Assembly: GCF_963674565.1 (NCBI RefSeq)
Contig: NZ_OY771430.1
Span: 3,782,001-3,846,000 of the forward strand
Source of the DNA: an uncultured Carboxylicivirga sp.
GTDB taxonomy: Bacteria > Bacteroidota > Bacteroidia > Bacteroidales > Marinilabiliaceae
Reading direction: 5' to 3'
DNA: 64,000 nt
Numbering within the stretch: position 1 is the stretch's first letter; every line of letters begins with the position of its first letter. Below, piece after piece: positions 53,694 to 60,365 of this stretch. Below the pieces are notes generated by a model. It was given only the letters and a program-made list of their open reading frames with translations, had not been told where the DNA came from and did not search any database. The position numbers and the translations under genes were made by a program.

Positions 53694-54704
53694 ATGAAAG
53701 TTGCAATCGTTGGTGCCAGTGGCGCAGTAGGACAAGAATTTTTAAAGGTATTGGAAGAAAGAAATTTTCCATTAGATGAATTGGTTCTCTTTGGATCTTC
53801 AAGAAGTGCAGGTAAAACCTACACCTTCAAGGGAAAGACACTTACTGTCAAAGAGCTGAAACACAACGATGACTTTAAAGATATTGATATTGCCCTGACG
53901 TCTGCTGGTGGAGGAACGTCGAAGGAATTTGCTGAAACGATTACCAAGCATGGAGCTATCATGATTGATAACTCGAGTGCTTTCCGTATGGATGATGATG
54001 TACCTTTGGTGGTTCCGGAGGTAAATGCCGAGGATTGTAAGAATGCTCCCCGTAACATTATTGCCAACCCTAACTGTACAACTATACAAATGGTAGTTGC
54101 GCTAAAACCAATCAACGAAATATCGCATATCAAACAAGTGCATGTTTCAACTTATCAGGCATCAAGCGGTGCCGGAGCAAGTGGTATGGCAGAGTTGGAG
54201 AATCAGACTCAAGCTATTGTAGAAGGTAAGGACATTGAAGTTTCAGCTTTTCAGTACCAATTGGCAATGAACCTGATTCCTCAGGTTGATGTGTTTACTG
54301 ATAACAACTACACCAAGGAGGAAATGAAGATGTTTAACGAAACACGTAAGATTATGCACAGCGATGTTCGTGTAAGTGCTACCTGTGTTCGTGTTCCTAT
54401 TCTTCGTGCACACTCAGAGTCAATTTGGCTTGAAACAGAAAATGCAATTGCGCCGGAACAAGCTCAGGAAGCTTTTAGAAGAGCAGACGGAGTAATACTG
54501 ATGGATGATCCTGCAAACAAGGAATACCCAATGCCTCTATTTTTAGCTGGAAGAGATGAAGTTTTTGTAGGTCGTGTACGTGCCGATTTAGCTAATCCTA
54601 ATGGCTTGGCGTTTTGGTGTGTTTCTGACCAGATTAAAAAAGGAGCTGCGTTAAATGCTGTTCAAATAGCAGAATATATGATTAAAGAAGGTTTGATAAA
54701 GTAA
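53694..54704 (+). CDS. asd: Aspartate-semialdehyde dehydrogenase
   Basis: The 336-residue enzyme reduces aspartyl phosphate in the lysine, threonine, methionine and diaminopimelate pathways. NADP-binding GASGAVGQEFL is at residues 7-17, the SAGGGTS loop at 70-76, the nucleophile Cys128 in NPNCTT, YQASSGAGASGM near 153, and the substrate-binding RVPILRAHSES segment near 245. Full length; its own -7 element lies upstream and a terminator follows. Confidence 0.96.
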   Translation: MKVAIVGASGAVGQEFLKVLEERNFPLDELVLFGSSRSAGKTYTFKGKTLTVKELKHNDDFKDIDIALTSAGGGTSKEFAETITKHGAIMIDNSSAFRMDDDVPLVVPEVNAEDCKNAPRNIIANPNCTTIQMVVALKPINEISHIKQVHVSTYQASSGAGASGMAELENQTQAIVEGKDIEVSAFQYQLAMNLIPQVDVFTDNNYTKEEMKMFNETRKIMHSDVRVSATCVRVPILRAHSESIWLETENAIAPEQAQEAFRRADGVILMDDPANKEYPMPLFLAGRDEVFVGRVRADLANPNGLAFWCVSDQIKKGAALNAVQIAEYMIKEGLIK

Positions 54705-54725
54705 TTTCAAACAATAAGTATATTG

Positions 54726-54754
54726 AAGGTCTGATTTACGTCAGGCCTTTTTTA
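54726..54754 (+). terminator. Terminator after asd
   Basis: AAGGTCTGA (54726-54734) pairs with TCAGGCCTT (54741-54749) with one G-T pair, then a T run that overlaps the stop codon of the convergent cyclase gene. Confidence 0.82.
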
Positions 54755-55861
54755 TTTCTTCTTTTTTGTTTTTTGCTTTTGTTTTACTCCGTAGATCTGA
54801 ACAGATTGACGTTTGCCTTTTAAGCTCACCTTCTTACCGTCAATCTCTTTAAAGCTGAAACCCTCTTTATCTTTTAATGACTCAAATAATACGCCTGATA
54901 TTAAAAGATTTTCGCGACAAACATTACACATTGATTCAATACGCGCAGTCGTATTCAACGTATCGCCATTATATGATATATCACGCTTATATCGTCCAAC
55001 CTGAAGAACCATTATTTCACCAATATGGATTCCAGCTTTAAACTCAGGTACCAACCCATATCGAAAATCATAAAAAAAGCTTTTCCTATTAATTACCTTT
55101 TGAAAAGCATAAAAAGCCTTTAAGCAGTTATTTTTTCTAAGTCCTTTTTTTAAATCCCATGAAATTATTGCCCCATCTCCCAGATATTGATAAATTTCTC
55201 CGTGATAGTTCTCGACAATAGCCAAATCCCCAAACACATCCTGAACCAGAAAACTAAAGTTTTTATGCCCCAACTGCTCAGCAATGGTCACCGATGATTT
55301 CATATCGATAAACATGAAGATTCGCTTTTCAGCCCTTGGTTTGTTGAGCATACCCAACATCCAATACATAAAATTATCCATACCAATTTTATGCAATACT
55401 CCACGAAGCAGGCTATTCAATAAACACGAGATATAAAACCAAATCAAGAAACGGACGTGAGAAATTGACAATTCCGGTATCTTATTAATAAGGTCCTTAT
55501 AATTGACAAATTCTGCCCATTTAAGATTTTTATTTTCAGAAAAGAAAATGATTACATAGCCAAGTATGAAATATAACAAGAACCTTAATGACACCAAAAA
55601 ACGAATAGGAGAATGCCTCATTATTTTATCAGAGAACAAGGCATCAAGCGTAGCAAATAATACAGCTAACAGAAAACTAAGAAGTATTGTATTACCATAC
55701 ACATCATCTTTCAACAGTAAGTTAAAATAATTGATGTAGATAGATTGAACTCCTGAGATAAAAACAAATAATGATAAAGAGGCCAACCAAAAAAAGAAAT
55801 GATAAAAGAAGGCTCTGTATATCAAATGAATTTTAATCTTGAACTTATCTCTTGATAACAT
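54752..55861 (-). CDS. Membrane-bound class III adenylate/guanylate cyclase
   Basis: The 369-residue protein has four membrane segments in the first ~150 residues and a C-terminal class III cyclase domain. The first metal-binding Asp is in FIDMKSS (about residue 188), the second in LGDGAIISW, and the transition-state residues lie in GDTLNTTARIE. The basic tail ends QKQKTKKKK. The presence of both metal Asp and the Asn/Arg pair predicts an active enzyme, but the purine-specificity residues cannot be assigned with certainty. A cyclic-nucleotide-binding regulator is not nearby. Confidence 0.86.
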   Translation of the reverse strand: MLSRDKFKIKIHLIYRAFFYHFFFWLASLSLFVFISGVQSIYINYFNLLLKDDVYGNTILLSFLLAVLFATLDALFSDKIMRHSPIRFLVSLRFLLYFILGYVIIFFSENKNLKWAEFVNYKDLINKIPELSISHVRFLIWFYISCLLNSLLRGVLHKIGMDNFMYWMLGMLNKPRAEKRIFMFIDMKSSVTIAEQLGHKNFSFLVQDVFGDLAIVENYHGEIYQYLGDGAIISWDLKKGLRKNNCLKAFYAFQKVINRKSFFYDFRYGLVPEFKAGIHIGEIMVLQVGRYKRDISYNGDTLNTTARIESMCNVCRENLLISGVLFESLKDKEGFSFKEIDGKKVSLKGKRQSVQIYGVKQKQKTKKKK

Positions 55862-55933
55862 ACTTGACGTATACGGGTGTTGTTTTATTGATATGTTCTA
55901 CCGTTTAGAGGCAAAATTGTTACGCATAACAAC

Positions 55934-55961
55934 AAAAAAAAGGACGATAAAAACGTCCTTT
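55934..55961 (-). terminator. Rho-independent terminator after hflX
   Basis: AAAGGACG (55939-55946) pairs with CGTCCTTT (55954-55961); on the minus strand a T run follows. Confidence 0.88.
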
Positions 55962-55973
55962 CTTTATAACTGA

Positions 55974-57194
55974 TTATTCATCATTATTATCTTCATCATA
56001 GGTTTGATACAAATAGTCATTAAAAGGAAATCTTTTCGTATGAATTTCCTTAACTGCATCATAAAGTACTTTTTTAAATTCAATGAAATTAACCTTGTTT
56101 AAGGCTGAAATAAAAATACAGTTATCTTGTTTTCCCATCCATGTCTCCTTCATCTCATCAAGAGTAAAATTCGCTCTTGTTTTAGGTGTAAGATCATCTT
56201 CGTCTTTCGGGATATACGAATATGCATCTACCTTATTAAAAACCAAAATAGTTGGCTTTTCTCTATCATCGATTTCATGCAATGTTTGAGTTACAACTTC
56301 AATCTGTTGTTCAAAACCTGGATGAGAAACATCCACAATATGCATTAACACGTCTGCCTCACGCACCTCATCCAGAGTTGATTTGAACGACTCAACCAGA
56401 TGATGTGGCAACTTACGGATAAAACCTACAGTATCAGCCAGAAGAAAAGGAATATTATCCACTACAACCTTTCGAACTGTTGTATCTAGTGTCGCAAATA
56501 ATTTATTTTCAGCAAACACTTCCGACTTACTCAACACATTCATCAAGGTACTTTTACCAACGTTTGTATAACCAACTAAAGCTACACGAACCAATTTTCC
56601 CCTGTTCTGACGCTGAGTGAACATTTGTTGATCTATCTTTTTAAGATCAATTTTTAACTTGGCAATCTTATCCCGAATAATACGGCGGTCTGTTTCAATT
56701 TCCTTTTCTCCGGGACCACGCATACCTATACCACCACGCTGACGTTCAAGGTGAGTCCACATACGTGTCAGTCGGGGTAAAAGATATTGATATTGTGCCA
56801 GTTCAACCTGTGTTTTTGCATGAGCCGTTCGTGCTCTACGTGCAAAAATATCCAATATCAGATTGGTACGATCAAGCACCAAAACTTTGAGATTATTCTC
56901 CAGGTTACGAAGTTGCGAAGGACTTAATTCATCATCGAAGATAATAGTCTTCACCTCATGAACCTTCATATAATCCACTATCTCCTGAAGTTTTCCACTT
57001 CCCACAAATGTTTTAGGATCAGGCATTGGAAGGTTCTGTGTAAAACGTTTCACAGGTTCTGCACCTGCTGTTTCAGCCAAAAACGCCAATTCATCCAGAT
57101 ATTCCTCAACTTGTTGCTCAGTTAACTCCGGTGTTTTTACACTAACCAGCACTACCTTCTCTAACTCCTGCTGAGTCGACAGATTTTCAATCAT
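55974..57194 (-). CDS. hflX: GTPase HflX (ribosome-splitting)
   Basis: The 406-residue protein starts at 57194 (MIENLSTQQELEK). An N-terminal HflX domain (with FVGSGKLQEIVDYM and VLDRTNLILDIFARRARTAHAKTQ segments), a coiled-coil linker carrying ERQRGGIGMRGPGE (about 151-164), and the GTPase domain with G1 GYTNVGKS at 208-215, G3 in LADTVGFIRKLPHHL and G4 VFNKVD. It rescues stalled ribosomes under stress. Its transcript start probably uses TATATTTG at 57224-57217. Confidence 0.95.
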   Translation of the reverse strand: MIENLSTQQELEKVVLVSVKTPELTEQQVEEYLDELAFLAETAGAEPVKRFTQNLPMPDPKTFVGSGKLQEIVDYMKVHEVKTIIFDDELSPSQLRNLENNLKVLVLDRTNLILDIFARRARTAHAKTQVELAQYQYLLPRLTRMWTHLERQRGGIGMRGPGEKEIETDRRIIRDKIAKLKIDLKKIDQQMFTQRQNRGKLVRVALVGYTNVGKSTLMNVLSKSEVFAENKLFATLDTTVRKVVVDNIPFLLADTVGFIRKLPHHLVESFKSTLDEVREADVLMHIVDVSHPGFEQQIEVVTQTLHEIDDREKPTILVFNKVDAYSYIPKDEDDLTPKTRANFTLDEMKETWMGKQDNCIFISALNKVNFIEFKKVLYDAVKEIHTKRFPFNDYLYQTYDEDNNDE

Positions 57195-57241
57195 TAACAC
57201 TAATGTTTTAAGGCCACAAATATACTCAATTATAAGCAACA

Positions 57242-57270
57242 AAAAACCCTCGCCAAAAGCGAGGGTTTTT
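57242..57270 (-). terminator. Rho-independent terminator after the tonB-like gene
   Basis: AAAAACCCTCGC (57242-57253) pairs with GCGAGGGTTTTT (57259-57270), a 12-bp stem with T tail on the minus strand. Confidence 0.92.
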
Positions 57271-57290
57271 TATATAGACTTAAAAATAAT

Positions 57291-57974
57291 CTACTGCAAT
57301 ACAAAGTTAATAGGTACAGTATAAGATACTTTTACTGCTTTACCCCTTTGCTTACCAGGTTTCCAAGCTGGCATTGAGTTAACCACGCGAATCGCTTCTT
57401 TATCCAAGTTTGGATCCACTCCACGTGCAATCTTAACATCTGTTACTGCACCTTTTGTGTTCACAACGAAAGAAACATAAACACGCCCCTGAATACCATT
57501 CTCCTGAGCAATTACAGGATACTTAACTGATTGAGCAATAAACTTACGTAATGCTTCCTCACCTCCTGGGAATTCAGGCATCTCTTCTACAATAAAGAAT
57601 ACGGGTGCATCTTCAGCCTCCTCTTCGTCCATTGCCAGATCAGAGAAATCAACTTCTGTATCTTCCTCCATTTCTGTATCCTCGATGTCCAACTCCTCAT
57701 CCAACTCCACATCATCCTCTACGATGTTCAATACATCTGCAACCTTTGGTGGTGGTGGTGGTGGTGGTGGTTTTACTTCCTCTTGCCTTGTAATAGGCAT
57801 AATTTCCTCCTCGGCTTCAAGGTCTTCAACCATCTCAAACTGAGAGACGTCCACATCGGTTGTTGTCCATTCAAAAGCAATTAAAACAACTGCCAGAACA
57901 ACCACCAAACCGATCTGCATAAAGACACTTTTCTTGTTCTCAAGATCTGCCTTCGGCGACTTTTTTACTTCCAT
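57291..57974 (-). CDS. Energy transducer TonB-like protein
   Basis: The 227-residue protein has one membrane helix (about residues 18-38), an acidic/proline-rich linker including eight consecutive prolines (about 69-76), a strongly acidic stretch (80-125) and a C-terminal TonB domain with the YPVIAQENGIQGRVYVSFVVN and PAWKPGKQRGKAV segments. TonB proteins transmit proton-motive force to outer-membrane transporters. exbB/exbD are not adjacent. The eight prolines are encoded by a pure CCA/GGT trinucleotide run (57748-57771). Confidence 0.93.
   Translation of the reverse strand: MEVKKSPKADLENKKSVFMQIGLVVVLAVVLIAFEWTTTDVDVSQFEMVEDLEAEEEIMPITRQEEVKPPPPPPPPKVADVLNIVEDDVELDEELDIEDTEMEEDTEVDFSDLAMDEEEAEDAPVFFIVEEMPEFPGGEEALRKFIAQSVKYPVIAQENGIQGRVYVSFVVNTKGAVTDVKIARGVDPNLDKEAIRVVNSMPAWKPGKQRGKAVKVSYTVPINFVLQ
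57748..57771. repeat. Pure (GGT)8 trinucleotide repeat in the tonB-like gene
   Basis: Eight identical GGT units on the plus strand encode eight Pro on the minus strand. Gain or loss of units would stay in frame and change the linker length of the transducer. Confidence 0.9.
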
Positions 57975-58290
57975 AATAGATCAAAGTTTTGGTGCCTAAA
58001 GATAGCTATAAATAATAGTTTTATTCATGTTACATAGGGCACTTTACCCTATTCCCTAAATTTTGAGTGCATAAAAATAGAATTTTAAAATCAATTTCCA
58101 TCCTATTTTTATCAGTTTTTATTTGTTTACACACCAACTTTATTGTTTCATGAATAGATTGAGGTAAACACAGCTGACCTAGATTGAAGACTATTATTTT
58201 AATAGTACATTCAAAATAAGAATCCATAAAATAAGCCTACAATAAATACACCAAAATTACATTTTGGTTGATCTTTTTTATTGTTCAATC

Positions 58291-58319
58291 TTGTGATATT
58301 GAAAAAACATATATATTTG
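58291..58319 (+). promoter_or_regulatory. Promoter upstream of tRNA-Ala
   Basis: TTG (58291-58293), an 18-bp spacer and TATATTTG (58312-58319), a full -7 match. It would give a transcript with a leader of about 97 bases before the tRNA. The remainder of 57975-58290 is AT-rich with no gene that I could support. Confidence 0.6.
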
Positions 58320-58360
58320 CAACGCAAAAGCAGAAAAGACTGTTTTTTTTGATGTTTTGA

Positions 58361-58406
58361 GGATTAGCTTTCCGATACTGATCGGAACAGACAACTTCGC
58401 TAATCC
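58361..58406 (+). ncRNA. Strongly structured leader RNA before tRNA-Ala
   Basis: GGATTAGC (58361-58368) pairs with GCTAATCC (58399-58406), and within it TCCGAT (58371-58376) pairs with ATCGGA (58381-58386) over a four-base loop. GGATTAGC recurs in the tRNA itself (58425-58432), so GCTAATCC could pair with either copy. It may guide processing or serve as an independent small RNA. Family unknown. Confidence 0.45.
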
Positions 58407-58422
58407 TGACATATTACTTTTT

Positions 58423-58496
58423 GGGGGATTAGCTCAGTTGGCTAGAGCGTTTGACTGGCAGTCAAAAGGTCACCGGTTCGATTCCGGTATTCTCCA
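58423..58496 (+). tRNA. tRNA-Ala(GGC)
   Basis: This 74-nt cloverleaf has acceptor GGGGGAT with ATTCTCC, including the G3-T70 pair that identifies alanine tRNAs; anticodon stem TTTGA/TCAAA with loop CTGGCAG giving anticodon GGC; T arm ACCGG-TTCGATT-CCGGT; discriminator A. CCA is not encoded. It lies at the border between the conserved part of the window and accessory DNA. Confidence 0.95.
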
Positions 58497-58506
58497 CTCT
58501 GAAAAT

Positions 58507-58544
58507 AAAGCGTTTGCGGGCTTCCACTGTGGGCGCTTTTTTTT
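58507..58544 (+). terminator. Rho-independent terminator after tRNA-Ala
   Basis: AAAGCG (58507-58512) pairs with CGCTTT (58534-58539), followed by an eight-T run. The loop can fold further. Confidence 0.8.
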
Positions 58545-58604
58545 ATTAGTACAAACAAAAGGACAAACAATCGACTCGTTAGAATCTTAGCAATTATTAG
58601 CATT

Positions 58605-58643
58605 ATTAAAAAACAAGGTCTAAACAAAACTTGTTTAAACCTT
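58605..58643 (-). terminator. Terminator of the exported hypothetical gene
   Basis: Two 13-base arms (58615-58627 and 58631-58643) pair with a single mismatch around a three-base loop; on the minus strand a T-rich tail follows. It lies 38 bp after the stop codon at 58681. Confidence 0.78.
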
Positions 58644-58680
58644 AGTAATTCTTAGTAATTTTAGTTGGTTATCACATTTG

Positions 58681-59481
58681 TTACTTTGCCATACATTTCA
58701 AGTACTCTTTCAATTCAGAAGCATTTGAAGCTTTCATTTTTTTTTCATAGACATATAAAGAATAGTCTGTGATTGTTTTTGATATCAATAGTTTAATATC
58801 ATCTTCATTAAGGCTAACAAAGCAACTATAAGTCCACCCTTTTGTTCCTGATTCCGTTTTATAATCAATCTTTGCTTCTGGTTTTGTTAATACAGTTCCG
58901 TCAGAGAATAAAACCTTCAAGCCTTTCTTATTTATATTTAAAGTTGTTCCATAAGATTGCAGTTTTAAATATATATTACTCTTACCGTTCTCTTGTACTT
59001 TAACTAAAGAGTATTCATATTGTCTTGGCGTCCTCGCTGTAATCTTAGATGAAAATTTATCTTCTTCTATTTCAATACGGCTACACAAAAAACCTTCTGG
59101 AATTGTAATCCCACCAATAACATTTAATTCAAACAGGTCAGCATGTTTTGGGTCATAAGCATAATAGATAACCCTTGTCTTTTCACTTACAAGAACTAAA
59201 ACTAAATCTTTACCAAGACAATAAGTATTCGGGTTATTCATTGTCTTTACAACCGTAAATTCTATACCTTTTAATTTGTCAGGATTATTGCCAACTCCAT
59301 CTTTGTACAATAATTTCTTAATCTTACTATCTTTATAAAACCCCGAATAAAAAGACTTTCCTTCTTTTAATACTACCTTTTTATTAATCAGTAATTCTGA
59401 ATCCTTTCCTACAAAAAATTGTTCCTGAGAGAATAAATTCATTGAAACCATAAGGAGTAATAGTGTTGTAATCTTGCTCAT
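58681..59481 (-). CDS. Exported hypothetical protein
   Basis: The 266-residue protein has a signal peptide (MSKITTLLLLMVSMNLFSQ) and a soluble, beta-rich mature part with a few cysteines (CLGKDL, LCSRIE, SCFVSL, CMAK). No family was recognised. It has its own terminator and faces away from the XRE regulator gene; the 100-bp divergent region between them has no clear promoter consensus. It is probably accessory rather than part of the four-gene operon downstream. Confidence 0.65.
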   Translation of the reverse strand: MSKITTLLLLMVSMNLFSQEQFFVGKDSELLINKKVVLKEGKSFYSGFYKDSKIKKLLYKDGVGNNPDKLKGIEFTVVKTMNNPNTYCLGKDLVLVLVSEKTRVIYYAYDPKHADLFELNVIGGITIPEGFLCSRIEIEEDKFSSKITARTPRQYEYSLVKVQENGKSNIYLKLQSYGTTLNINKKGLKVLFSDGTVLTKPEAKIDYKTESGTKGWTYSCFVSLNEDDIKLLISKTITDYSLYVYEKKMKASNASELKEYLKCMAK

Positions 59482-59581
59482 AATCTTTTTGATTTTAAAT
59501 TGCGTTTATTTTAGTGAAGATAATTCAATACAACATATATGATGTAATGATTGGGAGCAATTTTTCTGACTTTCGTAGCAA

Positions 59582-59818
59582 ATGGAAGCAGAAAAGGATA
59601 AGTTACTATTAGAAATTGGCAATAGGGTAAGGGGTTTAAGGATAAAACAGAACCTTACTCAAGCTCAGTTGGCTTCTGACATTGGCAAAGACCAACAAAA
59701 TATACAGCGCCTTGAATCTGGTCGATATAACCCATCAATAAAGTTTTTACACGAAGTTTGTTCAGGACTTAATATTAGTATTCAAGATTTCTTTTGCAAC
59801 CTTCGCAACAATGAATAA
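59582..59818 (+). CDS. XRE-family helix-turn-helix regulator
   Basis: The 78-residue protein is a single HTH domain (about residues 10-66) with the typical LRIKQNLTQAQLASDIGKDQQNIQRLESGRYNPS pattern. Stand-alone XRE proteins of this size often regulate mobile or defence genes. It lies 301 bp upstream of the four-gene operon on the same strand. No evidence shows which promoter it controls. Confidence 0.85.
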   Translation: MEAEKDKLLLEIGNRVRGLRIKQNLTQAQLASDIGKDQQNIQRLESGRYNPSIKFLHEVCSGLNISIQDFFCNLRNNE

Positions 59819-60070
59819 ACTTTAAAGAAGTTGAATCATTTTATATGTACTTCAATAAATTAAAAAGAACGAAAAGCAATTTTTTCGAATTCTTTATAAA
59901 TAAGAGCAAATTAATCCACTATAAAATAACTGGCTTATTATTGTCCTCATAAAGGCTTAAGAATCACTCATTAAGTTATTAACATCTTACTAACAAAGGC
60001 TTTTATATTATAAATGAATTTATATTTTTGGTTAAGTTAAATTTACCAGAAATAATTAATTAACAGATAT
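59819..60070. other. AT-rich non-coding region without recognisable features
   Basis: No open frame longer than a few dozen codons, no tRNA and no convincing hairpin was found. Two copies of AAAGGCTT occur (59952-59959 and 59996-60003) but are too short to interpret. Confidence 0.6.
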
Positions 60071-60100
60071 TTGGTACGCAATTAAATTTTATTAACTTTG
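60071..60100 (+). promoter_or_regulatory. Promoter of the four-gene SIR2 operon
   Basis: TTG (60071-60073), a 19-bp spacer and the perfect -7 element TAACTTTG (60093-60100). The first start codon is 20 bp downstream of the -7 element, leaving a leader of only about a dozen bases. It is one of the best consensus promoters in the window. Confidence 0.8.
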
Positions 60101-60119
60101 CATTCCAGAATTTATAATA

Positions 60120-60365
60120 ATGTCAACTAAAGAAGAATTACAGGACACATATAGGGCGCAATTCAAACTCTTCGGAGGGTATGGAATACCTGCGCAGGCA
60201 TATGAAAGTCCTTTTAATAATCTTGGGTTGGCTGACTATCCTAGTGTTGACAGTCCTAGTAATAAATCTGATTTTGGTGAATTTAATGGCAAGCTTCTTG
60301 GATCTGTGGAATTTGACCCAGAAGCTAGAGAATTAAATATTTTCACCAAAACAGAGAAGGATTGA
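60120..60365 (+). CDS. Small protein of unknown function, first gene of SIR2 operon
   Basis: The 81-residue protein (MSTKEELQDTYRAQFK start) is acidic and Gly/Ser/Pro-rich in the middle (FGGYGIPAQAYESPFNN, SVDSPSNKSDFG), with a beta-type end. No family was recognised. Its stop codon overlaps the TTG start of the next gene by four bases (TTGA), so they are translationally coupled. A small first gene of this kind is often a regulator, sensor or adaptor of the effector downstream, but that is only an inference. Confidence 0.7.
   Translation: MSTKEELQDTYRAQFKLFGGYGIPAQAYESPFNNLGLADYPSVDSPSNKSDFGEFNGKLLGSVEFDPEARELNIFTKTEKD

Noticed and set aside
58030..58227. 65-codon minus-strand open frame upstream of the tonB-like gene
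   Set aside because: AT-rich, no recognisable domain, no promoter or conserved neighbour; the composition looks like random non-coding sequence.
58357..58590. 77-codon open frame across tRNA-Ala
   Set aside because: It is the familiar false translation of a tRNA gene (LAQLARAFDWQSKGHRFDSG type). The DNA is explained by the tRNA, its leader and its terminator.
58442..58627. Minus-strand open frame reading YRNRTGDLL across the tRNA
   Set aside because: Antisense shadow of the tRNA, a well-known annotation artefact.
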